A stretch of DNA of 34,448 nt, taken from positions 1-34,448 of the forward strand of contig JAKSTN010000032.1 of NCBI GenBank assembly GCA_024402535.1, given 5' to 3'. A program made the position numbers and the translations under genes. Positions 1 through 7,703 of the stretch are shown here, piece after piece (position 1 is the stretch's first letter; every line of letters starts with the position of its first letter). The notes beneath the pieces are model-generated. The model was not told the origin of the DNA. It ran no database searches and saw nothing but the letters and a program-made list of their open reading frames with translations. The DNA is from Treponema sp. (GTDB lineage Bacteria; Spirochaetota; Spirochaetia; Treponematales; Treponemataceae).

Positions 1-2
1 AT

Positions 3-116
3 GAAGTTGGAAAAGTATTTGCCCGCGTCCTTGAGGACGCAGGCGTTTTCAAACGTACACCGGAAGGCCAGGAAGCCTTCATGCGATTTATTAAATGCCG
101 CTTGTGCGGTAAATAA
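3..116 (+). CDS. C-terminal fragment of an unidentified protein (5' end outside window)
   Basis: The third frame is open from the left edge to a TAA at 114-116 and encodes 37 residues beginning [14 protein letters not shown] and ending [11 protein letters not shown]. The other two frames are less convincing: one stops at once, and the other gives an unconvincing basic 50-residue product. The fragment looks like ordinary soluble-protein sequence with a C-terminal CxxC (Cys-Arg-Leu-Cys). I do not recognise the family. Its last 26 bases overlap the 3' end of the convergent gene on the minus strand. It is real coding sequence with moderate confidence; the function is unknown. Confidence 0.5.
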   Translation, partial: EVGKVFARVLEDAGVFKRTPEGQEAFMRFIKCRLCGK

Positions 117-1557
117 ATCTTACACGTCCTGTCATATCAGATGAAAGACCTGTGAAACTCTGGTATTTTTCTGTAACGTTCACAGTAGCCTTAAGTCGTG
201 GCAAAACAGCTTCGCTTTCGGCTACAACGTGAATCAGTTTTTCCAGAGTTTCACGGTCAATACCTTCCATACCGTCAAGTAAGCTCAAAGAGTCATCCTG
301 GAAGTTTGCAATATCATTTACAAGTTCAGAACTTCCGTGAACAATTCCAGAAACTGATTCTCTTAATGTAGAAGTTCCATCGGCAAGAAGGATGCTTCCT
401 TCGTAACACTTGTCTACACCTTCTGTATAGGCATTGATTCCGTCATAGAACTTTTTATAGTTATCAAGACTTTCAATCAGATCCAGAACCTGTTTTTTAT
501 CTTTCTGGAAAATCAGTTTTTCAGAAAGCGGTTCAAGAACCTGATGATAATTTTCGATTGTCAGTTTTTCGATATTAAGATGATTTTTTCTGAATGTATT
601 TTCGGCAGTATCAAAAAGAGCCTGGAAAACCTGCATTGCACCGTCTCTTAAAGTTTCTGAGTTTGATGAAAGTTCTGAAAGACCTGAGTTCAAAGTATGC
701 ATTCCGTCATCAAGCTGAATAACGCCTTCCGAAAGTTCTTCGATTCCGGCATTCAGTTTTCCTGTAACATTTGAAATCATAATTGAAAGTTCATCACTTG
801 AATTTACATCATCAAGGTTGAGCCCGCTAATAACTTCGTTTGTAACAAGAGACATCATTGTGATAAGGGAGAAGTCAGTTGTCTCAGCAGTTATTTCAAC
901 ATATGAAGGAAACTGGAAATCTTTTGAATCAAGGCCAAGATTTTCCTGCATTCCTGGGAGTGCAACACCAACAACAATTGAACGGTTTCCGTCATTGATA
1001 ATTTTTCCCGTACTAACCTTTATGTTACGGAAATCTTCGTTATCCATAAGAAGCCCTGACATTACAAGGAAAGCAGGACTGATTTCACATTTCTTTCCGT
1101 CAATCACCACTTTTTCAAACTGGTTTACTTTGTAATCGAAACGGATTTTTACATTTCCGCTTTTTCCGGCAATCTGTTCGGCTGTCACTTTTTTTCCGTC
1201 CAGAAAGTAGCTGATTTTAATAGAAACAGGAAGTTTGTTTTCGCTTGTTCCCTGATAAAAAATATCATTTCCGTTTGCAGCCCAGACTTTTCTGTTTCCC
1301 GATTTTTCTGTAAATGTTTCATCCCCTTTTACATTCACCATATCTTTAAGATCATTTACATCAGTAATTGTTTTTTTCTTGTCTGGATTTTTAAGCCATC
1401 CTGAAACAATCACTTTGTTTACGTTTCCTTCTGCATCAGAAAGAACATAAACATTTTCTTCTTTATCTGCATTCTTTTTGGCTTCAAGTGAAGGTCTTGC
1501 CCAAACTGCTGTTCCCATAAGTGCAAGTGCTGCACACATAACAAGTTCTCTTTTCAT
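91..1557 (-). CDS. Secreted heptad-repeat (YhgE/Pip-like) partner of the MMPL transporter
   Basis: This 488-residue protein starts with a signal peptide (Lys-Arg, then a hydrophobic stretch ending AVWA at about residue 20). The mature part has an N-terminal domain of about 240 residues. Two stretches follow (about 265-310 and 375-425) rich in Leu-x-x-Gly spaced by seven, such as [15 protein letters not shown], which resemble the heptads of YhgE/Pip-like proteins. No C-terminal membrane segment is visible, so it is probably periplasmic or surface-exposed. It has a good AGGAG ribosome site and starts 27 bp after the MMPL gene, so the two are one operon. In Firmicutes, such heptad proteins are commonly paired with MMPL transporters and a TetR regulator, as here. 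Its biochemical role is not established; a helper or scaffold for the transporter is inferred. Confidence 0.7.
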   Translation of the reverse strand: MKRELVMCAALALMGTAVWARPSLEAKKNADKEENVYVLSDAEGNVNKVIVSGWLKNPDKKKTITDVNDLKDMVNVKGDETFTEKSGNRKVWAANGNDIFYQGTSENKLPVSIKISYFLDGKKVTAEQIAGKSGNVKIRFDYKVNQFEKVVIDGKKCEISPAFLVMSGLLMDNEDFRNIKVSTGKIINDGNRSIVVGVALPGMQENLGLDSKDFQFPSYVEITAETTDFSLITMMSLVTNEVISGLNLDDVNSSDELSIMISNVTGKLNAGIEELSEGVIQLDDGMHTLNSGLSELSSNSETLRDGAMQVFQALFDTAENTFRKNHLNIEKLTIENYHQVLEPLSEKLIFQKDKKQVLDLIESLDNYKKFYDGINAYTEGVDKCYEGSILLADGTSTLRESVSGIVHGSSELVNDIANFQDDSLSLLDGMEGIDRETLEKLIHVVAESEAVLPRLKATVNVTEKYQSFTGLSSDMTGRVRFIYRTSGI

Positions 1558-1584
1558 ATCTGTATCTCCTAAATAAAATCTGTT

Positions 1585-3654
1585 TTAGTTTTCTTTTTTC
1601 TTCATGCTGGTTGTGTGGATTATGAGTCCGTCAAAAAGCATAAGGAATGTTGGCAGGACAAGTACTACAGAAAGCATACTTACAGCAGCTCCACGTGCCA
1701 TAAGGTTACACATAGTACTGATGATATCTACGTTTGAGTAAATACCGACTCCGAAAGTTGCAGCAAAGAATCCCACTGCGCTGACAATGATAGAAGGAAG
1801 TGATGAGCTCAAAGCAACTGTAACTGAATCCTTCTTTTCTTTTCCGCTTCGTCTTTCTTTCAGATAGCGGGTTGTCATAAGAATTGCGTAATCAACAGTT
1901 GCTCCAAGCTGAATTGTACTTACGCAGATTGGTCCGATGAATGGAAGTTCCGTATTTGTGAAATATGGAAGCCCAAGGTTCACAAAGATTGCAAACTCAA
2001 TTACCGAAACCAGAATGAACGGAAGAGATGCACTCTTGAATACAAAAGCGATAATAAGGAAGATTGCCGCAATAGAAAGCCAGGTTACAACATTAAAGTC
2101 GTGATCAGTAATGGCGATCATATCTTTTGTACAGGCAGCTTCACCAATAATCATTCCGTTCGGATCATATTTCTTGATAATTTCATTAAGTTCATCAATC
2201 TGATTATTTACTTCATCAGTAGCTGTGTAATATTCCGAGGTTACAAGAACAAGTTCATAGCGGTCGCTTTTCAAAGTCTTAACAAGTTTTTCCGGAATGA
2301 TTGAATCGGGAATAAGTGAACCAAGAGCAGATGACATACCAAGACTCATTTTTACGCCATCAACTTTTTCAAGCTCCTTCATCATTTTCTTCACTTCTTT
2401 CTGGTTCAGTGATGAATCAATAAGAACCATGTGTGTGTTTGCCATGTTGTAATCATTGTTCAGTTTTTTTGTTGCCTGAACGAAATCAAGTTTTTCAGGA
2501 AGACACTGTCCAAGGTCATAGTAAACTGGTGTGTGTCTGTATCCGAAGAAAGCCGGAATAAGGATAACAACAAAAGCTGCAAGAATTACAAAGCGTCCTT
2601 TTACAATACCGTTTGCAAGTTTATCCATTTTTGGAAGGAAAACCTTGTGCTTTGTTTTTTCAATGGCTTTATCAAAAACAAGGATCATAACTGGAAGTGT
2701 TGTTACACATCCGATAACTCCAAGAACAACTCCTTTTGCCATAACAAGGCCAAGGTCCTTTCCAAGTGTGAAGGTCATGAAACAAAGAGCAAGGAAACCT
2801 GCAATAGTAGTTATAGAACTTCCCACAACTGAAGTGATTGTGTTTGAAATAGCGTGAGCCATGGCACGGTTCTTGTCACCTTCGAAACGATTTTTCTGTT
2901 CAGAGTAGCAGTTCCAAAGGAAGATTGAATAATCCATTGTTACGGCAAGCTGGAGAACAGCGGCAAGTGCTTTTGTAATGTATGAAACTTCGCCGAAGAA
3001 ATAGTTGGTCCCCATATTCCAGAGAATTGCAATTCCAATACTTGCAATGAAGACAAAAGGAACAAGGAAAGAATCCATAAAAATCAGCATGGCAACAACT
3101 GCAAGAACAACTGCGATTCCAACATAAGTTGCTTCTTCTGCTTCGCACAGTTCCTTAAGTTCTGTAACCAGTGCCGACATTCCTGTCACATAAGTATTTT
3201 TCCCGCAAACCTTTTTTACGTCCCCGATGGCTTTCATTGTGTCATCAGAGCTTGTAGAAGTATCAAAGAAAACTGCCATTAAAGTGGAACCGTTTTTGTT
3301 GAAAGCTTCATAATATTTTTTCGGAAGCATTTCCATTGGAACCGAAATATCAGCAAAGGAATCGTACCAGATTACAGAATCAACATGGTCGATTTTTTCA
3401 ATTTCCTTTTTCAGCTGCGAAACTTCTTTTGGCTGCATACCATCAACAACCAGAATAGAAAAAGCTCCTTTTCCGAAATCATCAAGAAGAATGTTCTGCC
3501 CTTTTACTGTATCCATTGTTTCAGGAAGATAATCAAGCATGTCATAATTTACACGGGTTTTTATCATGCCGATTAATGACGGAACAATGAGCAGAAGCGA
3601 AACAATAAGAATCACAATTCTGTTCTTTACTACAAATTTTCCAAACTTATCCAC
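1585..3654 (-). CDS. MMPL/RND-superfamily membrane transporter
   Basis: This 689-residue inner-membrane protein has the internally duplicated RND layout. Each half starts with one membrane helix (about 13-30, and again near 350-370), followed by an extracytoplasmic domain of about 150 residues and a cluster of five helices. The two halves repeat similar segments: in each, a Thr-Met-Asp/Thr-Val-Asp-Tyr motif precedes a helix (VTMDYSIFLW and ATVDYAILMT). The length fits the short MMPL group. Such proteins are proton-driven exporters of lipids or amphiphiles; the substrate here is unknown. The start is GTG at 3654 with GGAGA seven bases upstream. It lies divergent from a TetR gene, which probably represses it. 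Confidence 0.8.
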   Translation of the reverse strand: MDKFGKFVVKNRIVILIVSLLLIVPSLIGMIKTRVNYDMLDYLPETMDTVKGQNILLDDFGKGAFSILVVDGMQPKEVSQLKKEIEKIDHVDSVIWYDSFADISVPMEMLPKKYYEAFNKNGSTLMAVFFDTSTSSDDTMKAIGDVKKVCGKNTYVTGMSALVTELKELCEAEEATYVGIAVVLAVVAMLIFMDSFLVPFVFIASIGIAILWNMGTNYFFGEVSYITKALAAVLQLAVTMDYSIFLWNCYSEQKNRFEGDKNRAMAHAISNTITSVVGSSITTIAGFLALCFMTFTLGKDLGLVMAKGVVLGVIGCVTTLPVMILVFDKAIEKTKHKVFLPKMDKLANGIVKGRFVILAAFVVILIPAFFGYRHTPVYYDLGQCLPEKLDFVQATKKLNNDYNMANTHMVLIDSSLNQKEVKKMMKELEKVDGVKMSLGMSSALGSLIPDSIIPEKLVKTLKSDRYELVLVTSEYYTATDEVNNQIDELNEIIKKYDPNGMIIGEAACTKDMIAITDHDFNVVTWLSIAAIFLIIAFVFKSASLPFILVSVIEFAIFVNLGLPYFTNTELPFIGPICVSTIQLGATVDYAILMTTRYLKERRSGKEKKDSVTVALSSSLPSIIVSAVGFFAATFGVGIYSNVDIISTMCNLMARGAAVSMLSVVLVLPTFLMLFDGLIIHTTSMKKKEN

Positions 3655-3767
3655 GAGTTTTCTCCTTTCAAATCAATTAGGTATTTTTAAGGTAATAATG
3701 AAAAATAAAGGCCATGGTACACAAAAAGTAAAAAATGAGTAAAAAGTAACACTTGTAGCGGAATTTG

Positions 3768-3776
3768 TGGTATAAT
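3768..3776 (+). promoter_or_regulatory. Extended -10 promoter of the tetR gene
   Basis: TGG followed directly by a perfect TATAAT (3771-3776) forms an extended -10 box. No good -35 is visible at 16-18 bp. The expected transcription start, about seven bases downstream, falls on or next to the ATG at 3783. Just upstream, AAAAAGTA occurs at 3723-3730 and 3741-3748 with a related copy between, which may be a regulator site. Confidence 0.55.
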
Positions 3777-3782
3777 TTTATT

Positions 3783-4343
3783 ATGGACAGACGAATTGAA
3801 CGGACTAAAAAATCAATTAAGGACGCTTTTGCTCTGCTTATTTCACAGAAAAGCCTGAATGAAATCACAATTACAGATATTGCGGAAGCGGCAAACATAA
3901 ACCGCAAGACTTTTTACAGTTACTATGCGGGAATTTATGAAATAATTGATGAAATTGAAGATGAAATTGCGTGCATTTTTGAAGACACAATAAAAAACGA
4001 AGACATGCACACTTTTCTGGAAAATCCACATAAAGTGCTTCACAGCCTGGACCAGATTGTAAACAGGAACTTTGATTTTTACGCCAATCTTCTCCGCATG
4101 AAAGGAAATTCAAGCCTGAATACGAAAATCGTAGGAAAAATCAAAAAACAGATTGTACAGGCTTTTCTTACAGATTACCCTGATAAAGATCCTGAAAAAG
4201 TTGAAATCATCATCAACTTTATTTTTACAGGAATTGTAGAAGCGTTCTGCAACTGGTTTACAGCAGAAAGAAAAATGCCACTTAAAGAACTGGAAGAAAC
4301 TCTTGAGAATTTCACTTTCTATGGAATCAAAGGAATGGTGTAA
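3783..4343 (+). CDS. TetR/AcrR-family transcriptional regulator
   Basis: This protein of about 186 residues begins MDRRIERTKKSIKDAF. A TetR helix-turn-helix follows at about 25-50 (ITDIAEAANINRKTFYSYY), then a helical ligand-binding and dimerisation domain. It is divergent from the MMPL operon across 128 bp and is the likely local repressor of that operon; this is inferred from position. A TTG at 3765 is in frame, but it lies upstream of the -10 box, so ATG 3783 is preferred. There is no Shine-Dalgarno sequence. A TGG-TATAAT extended -10 ends seven bases before the ATG, so the mRNA is probably leaderless. Confidence 0.82.
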   Translation: MDRRIERTKKSIKDAFALLISQKSLNEITITDIAEAANINRKTFYSYYAGIYEIIDEIEDEIACIFEDTIKNEDMHTFLENPHKVLHSLDQIVNRNFDFYANLLRMKGNSSLNTKIVGKIKKQIVQAFLTDYPDKDPEKVEIIINFIFTGIVEAFCNWFTAERKMPLKELEETLENFTFYGIKGMV

Positions 4344-4403
4344 AATTTTTAGGGTGACTTTTTAAGTCTTCGGGTAGTAAACTAAAATTAAGGAGTAATT
4401 ATT

Positions 4404-6071
4404 ATGTTCAAAATTGCAGCCGTATTCAGCGACAATTGTGTATTACAGAGAAATAAAAATATTGATGTATTCGGATGGTGTGATTCCGATGTTAAAGTTA
4501 CCGTAACACTTTCTAAAAACGGAAAAGTTCTTGCAGAAAATACAGCATCCACAAAAGCATCAGGAAAAGAAACAAAATGGATTGTTACACTTCCTTCCCA
4601 GAAAGCAGAAACAGACTGTGAACTTTCTGTAAAATGCGGAGACTATGAAAAAACTTTCCATGATGTAGCAATCGGTGAGGTCTGGCTTTGCGGCGGACAG
4701 TCCAACATGGAATTCGAACTTCAGAATTGTAAGGAAGCGGCAGCTGCCCTTTCTGAAACTAAAGATCCAAACGTACGTTTTTACTATACAAATAAAATCG
4801 GCTGGAAAGACGAAGCCTTTTACAAAGCCGAAGAAAACACCTGCTGGTCAAAGTGGGATTCCGACGCCCGTAAAGCATGGAGCGCTGTAGGATATTTCTT
4901 TGGACGAAAACTTGCTTCAGAACTTGGCTGCACTGTAGGACTTTTAGGCTGTAACTGGGGCGGAACTTCATGTTCGGCATGGATGCATGAAAACTATCTT
5001 AAAACTGACAATGAACTGAACACATATATAGAAGAACAGATTGAAGCCACAAAGGGAAAATCTGTTGAAGAACAGATGAAAGAATATGACGACTATCTGA
5101 AACGGGATGCAGAATGGAACGTCCGCGCACAGAAAGTTTATGCTGTTCAACCTGATATTGAATGGAACGCTATCCAGGAAATTGTAGGTAAAAATGAATG
5201 GCCGGGACCTAAAAGCTGCAAAAATCCTTACCGTCCCTGCGGGCTTTATGACACAATGCTTTCCCGGGTTTCGCCTTACACAATGAAAGGCGTTATCTGG
5301 TATCAGGGCGAAAGTGATGACCACAAACCGAATATGTATGCAAAGCTTTTTACCCGCATGATCGACAACTGGCGCACAGACTGGAACGATGACACACTTC
5401 CGTTCATTTTCGTCCAGCTTACAGTAAACCGCTACAGACAGGATAAAGACTTCAAACACTGGTGCCTTGTTCGCGAAGCCCAGGAAAAAGTTTCTAAGAC
5501 TGTTGCAAACACATATATGACAGTCCTCATGGACGAAGGTGCATTCAACGACATTCATCCAAAACAGAAACAGATTGTAGGAGAACGACTTGAAGCCATT
5601 GCCATGAAAACACAGTATGACGGTAAAGCTTCTAATGAAGAAACTTTCAATCCGACACTTAAATCTGCTGTCAGCCAGAACGGAAAAATGATTCTGACTT
5701 TTGACAATGCTGAAAACGGATTCATTACAAAAGAAAAGCCGGATGAACTTGCAAATCTTATTGCTCTTGAAAAGATTCAGGGAAATGAAAAAATCGGTGC
5801 TATGGTAAACGGGAAATGGACTGGTTTTGAAATCCAGAATGATAAGGGTGAATGGTTTGGCGCGCTTCCTGCCTTTAAGGGAAACACCATTGAAGTGACA
5901 AGCGCTGAAGTTCCGGAACCTAAAGCCTGCCGCTACAACTGGTACAACTACTGCCCTGTTACAGTTTACAACAAAGAAGGACTTCCTCTGGCACCATTCC
6001 GCACAAACAAAAATGAAAAACTCATTACGGAACATGCCGCCGTGCAGGAAGTTATGACGGTTGCTACCTGA
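4404..6071 (+). CDS. Sialate O-acetylesterase-like (SASA/DUF303) carbohydrate esterase
   Basis: This 555-residue protein carries the SASA hallmarks. GEVWLCGGQSNMEF has the likely nucleophile Ser100. LGCNWGGTSCSAW lies near 180-192, GVIWYQGESD at 296-305, and a C-terminal FNDIHPKQ has the likely catalytic His385. This is an SGNH-like fold that removes acetyl groups from sialic acids or other sugars. An N-terminal beta-domain precedes the catalytic core, as in related proteins. No signal peptide is visible, so it probably acts in the cytoplasm on imported acetylated sugars. The ribosome site is AAGGAG. A weak promoter, GTGACT-N18-TAAACT (4354-4383), lies upstream. It stands alone between tetR and perR. 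The real substrate may be an acetylated plant glycan fragment rather than sialate. Confidence 0.8.
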   Translation: MFKIAAVFSDNCVLQRNKNIDVFGWCDSDVKVTVTLSKNGKVLAENTASTKASGKETKWIVTLPSQKAETDCELSVKCGDYEKTFHDVAIGEVWLCGGQSNMEFELQNCKEAAAALSETKDPNVRFYYTNKIGWKDEAFYKAEENTCWSKWDSDARKAWSAVGYFFGRKLASELGCTVGLLGCNWGGTSCSAWMHENYLKTDNELNTYIEEQIEATKGKSVEEQMKEYDDYLKRDAEWNVRAQKVYAVQPDIEWNAIQEIVGKNEWPGPKSCKNPYRPCGLYDTMLSRVSPYTMKGVIWYQGESDDHKPNMYAKLFTRMIDNWRTDWNDDTLPFIFVQLTVNRYRQDKDFKHWCLVREAQEKVSKTVANTYMTVLMDEGAFNDIHPKQKQIVGERLEAIAMKTQYDGKASNEETFNPTLKSAVSQNGKMILTFDNAENGFITKEKPDELANLIALEKIQGNEKIGAMVNGKWTGFEIQNDKGEWFGALPAFKGNTIEVTSAEVPEPKACRYNWYNYCPVTVYNKEGLPLAPFRTNKNEKLITEHAAVQEVMTVAT

Positions 6072-6075
6072 TAAT

Positions 6076-6104
6076 TTGACAAATACGTTTCTCTCTGTTA
6101 TCTT
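6076..6104 (+). promoter_or_regulatory. perR promoter
   Basis: A perfect TTGACA (6076-6081) is followed after 17 bp by TATCTT (6099-6104), which is preceded by TGT, giving an extended -10. The predicted start, near 6111, lies directly against the palindromic operator at 6112-6128. Confidence 0.6.
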
Positions 6105-6111
6105 TATTAAA

Positions 6112-6128
6112 TCAGTAATCATTACTAA
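6112..6128. promoter_or_regulatory. Probable PerR box (autoregulatory operator)
   Basis: AGTAATCATTACT (6114-6126) is a perfect 13-bp palindrome with a single central base, extended by a matching T/A pair one base further out. It resembles the 7-1-7 layout of Fur/PerR boxes (TTATAATnATTATAA). It sits at the predicted transcription start and ends just before the Shine-Dalgarno sequence of the perR gene, so bound PerR would block its own operon. This is a sequence match only, not shown experimentally. Confidence 0.6.
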
Positions 6129-6143
6129 TTTAGGAGTTCTTTG

Positions 6144-6536
6144 ATGAATTACTCACGACAGAGAGAAGCAATCCTTTCCTGCCTGGCAAAGAGATGTGAC
6201 CATCCTACTGCTGATATGGTTTTTGAATCGGTGCGCCAGGATTTTCCTAAAATCAGTTTGGGAACAGTTTACAGGAATCTTACTCTCCTCTGTGAAACAG
6301 GCGACATAATGAAAGTTGCTACGGTAAAAGGTTTTGACCGTTTTGACTACATTACAAAGCCGCACTGTCACTTTATCTGCAGCGAATGCACACGGGTTAC
6401 CGATGTTGAAGCTGACATGGAAAACCTCATCAACAAAAAAGAACTCAAAAATATTCCGGGAATTATTGACCGGACTGATATTCTGGTTTACGGGCTCTGC
6501 CACGAATGCAGCGACAACCGTACACCTAATGACTAA
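6144..6536 (+). CDS. perR: Fur-family peroxide-responsive repressor PerR
   Basis: This 130-residue protein has a winged helix (about 1-75) and a C-terminal dimerisation domain. The residues match PerR rather than Fur. By alignment with B. subtilis PerR, His20 corresponds to His37, Asp68 in DRFDY to Asp85, His74 and His76 to His91 and His93, and Asp87 to Asp104. Two CxxC pairs (Cys79/82 and Cys119/122) form the structural zinc site. Family knowledge: the Fe-bound form senses H2O2 by oxidation of the His ligands and then releases DNA. ATG 6144 is seven bases after GGAG; the preceding TTG codon is too close to be the start. The next gene is reverse rubrerythrin, a typical PerR target, probably in the same transcript. 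Confidence 0.88.
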   Translation: MNYSRQREAILSCLAKRCDHPTADMVFESVRQDFPKISLGTVYRNLTLLCETGDIMKVATVKGFDRFDYITKPHCHFICSECTRVTDVEADMENLINKKELKNIPGIIDRTDILVYGLCHECSDNRTPND

Positions 6537-6575
6537 GGGTTTTATACCAAAAATATATTTTTAAGGAGTCCCAAA

Positions 6576-7163
6576 ATGGCAAAATTTGTATGTTCAGTAT
6601 GTGGTTACATCTATGAAGGCGATGAAGCTCCAGCTCAGTGCCCTGTTTGTAAAGCAAGTTCTGACAAATTCAAGAAAGTTGAAGGCGAACTGACTCTGGC
6701 CAGTGAACACGAATGCGGTATCTACGCAAAAACAGTAAAAAACAATGCTGATATTCCTGAAGCTGACAAAAAATACATTTTCGAACAGCTTAAAGCAAAC
6801 TTCAACGGTGAATGTTCAGAAGTTGGTATGTACCTTTGTATGGCACGTATCGCACACCGCGAAGGTTACCCTGAAATCGGTCTTTACTGGGAAAAAGCAG
6901 CTTACGAAGAAGCAGAACATGCTGCAAAATTTGCAGAACTTCTTGGAACTGACCTGGAAGAAAACATGACAGGTTCTACAAAGAAAAATCTTGCATGGCG
7001 CGTTGACTGTGAATTCGGTGCAACTCAGGGAAAAACAGACCTAGCAATGGTTGCAAAAAAATATGGTCTGGACGCAATCCATGACACTGTTCACGAAATG
7101 GCTCGTGATGAAGCACGCCACGGAAAAGCTCTGAAAGGACTTTTGGACAGATACTTCAAATAA
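6576..7163 (+). CDS. Reverse rubrerythrin (peroxide-reducing, N-terminal rubredoxin domain)
   Basis: This 195-residue protein has the rubredoxin domain first (Cys6, Cys9, Cys22, Cys25) and the ferritin-like four-helix diiron domain after it. Iron ligands come from [18 protein letters not shown] and DEARHGKAL. The order is the opposite of classical rubrerythrin, as in the clostridial reverse rubrerythrins. These cytoplasmic enzymes reduce H2O2 (and O2) with electrons from NAD(P)H through a reductase. The ribosome site is AAGGAG. The gene follows perR by 39 bp without an obvious promoter, so co-transcription and PerR control are likely. A strong terminator follows. Confidence 0.92.
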   Translation: MAKFVCSVCGYIYEGDEAPAQCPVCKASSDKFKKVEGELTLASEHECGIYAKTVKNNADIPEADKKYIFEQLKANFNGECSEVGMYLCMARIAHREGYPEIGLYWEKAAYEEAEHAAKFAELLGTDLEENMTGSTKKNLAWRVDCEFGATQGKTDLAMVAKKYGLDAIHDTVHEMARDEARHGKALKGLLDRYFK

Positions 7164-7183
7164 GATAATCTGATTTAAAACAG

Positions 7184-7228
7184 AAAAGCCACACAGAAAA
7201 AATAATTTTTACCTGTGTGGCTTTTTTT
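7184..7228. terminator. Bidirectional rho-independent terminator between rubrerythrin and the ykgJ-like gene
   Basis: AAAAGCCACACAG (7184-7196) and CTGTGTGGCTTTT (7213-7225) form a perfect 13-bp stem with a 16-nt loop. The T-tract on the plus strand runs to 7228. The A run at the other end gives a short U-tract for the minus-strand operon, so it may serve both convergent transcripts. Confidence 0.9.
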
Positions 7229-7694
7229 ATTCTTCACTGATTAAAGAATCGTATTCTTCCTTATCTAAAGGAAAGTTTGCGTCGTATTCATGACGGTTCA
7301 GTTCGATTTCTTCATAGGTCCAGAGACGTCCTTTATTCATACCGGGACAAGTTTCTGCACACTCAGACCACATTTCCTTATCCTTAATCATCCAACTCCA
7401 GAAAGGATATGTTCTGCACTGAACAGGACGGGCTTCATAACAGGAGCATCCGCTTTCCCACAAAATACAGTCGTAATTCTTTTTTTCCTTCAAAGAAAGA
7501 ACTGTGGCACCGCCGTAGTAATTTACCCAGCGGCAATACTTTTCTATAAAGTCAGCCCGTTCCATTTTGTGATGTTCACAAAGAAGATCCAGATCTTTAA
7601 GCGAAAGATACACAAATCCCGGTGAATGACCGCAGCAGAATGAACAGCGCTGGCATTCAAAATTAAGTCCGTCTTTATAGAATTTTTCACACAT
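7227..7694 (-). CDS. YkgJ-type cysteine-cluster (CxxCxxCC) protein
   Basis: This 155-residue soluble protein has the cluster CQRCSFCCGHSPG at about 15-27. Further Cys come in YDCILWESGCSCYEARPVQCRTYP. This is the pattern of the YkgJ/Fli-associated zinc- or iron-chelating family (PF03692). The function of the family is poorly known; metal chelation is proposed from the conserved Cys. It starts 9 bp after the stop of the ABC gene upstream, with an AAGGAAAG ribosome site, so it is the last gene of the minus-strand operon and is followed by the terminator shared with rubrerythrin. Nothing in the sequence says how it relates to the exporter. Confidence 0.8.
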   Translation of the reverse strand: MCEKFYKDGLNFECQRCSFCCGHSPGFVYLSLKDLDLLCEHHKMERADFIEKYCRWVNYYGGATVLSLKEKKNYDCILWESGCSCYEARPVQCRTYPFWSWMIKDKEMWSECAETCPGMNKGRLWTYEEIELNRHEYDANFPLDKEEYDSLISEE

Positions 7695-7703
7695 ATACTT
7701 TCC

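Noticed and set aside
1..141. Open frame from ATG at position 1 ([10 protein letters not shown]...)
   Set aside because: It gives a short basic product of poor composition; the third frame reads as ordinary protein and ends at 116.
4968..6122. Long open frame on the minus strand (384 codons) opposite the esterase
   Set aside because: It is rich in Cys, Phe and His in a way typical of antisense frames, has no ribosome site, and lies wholly opposite a clear family member.
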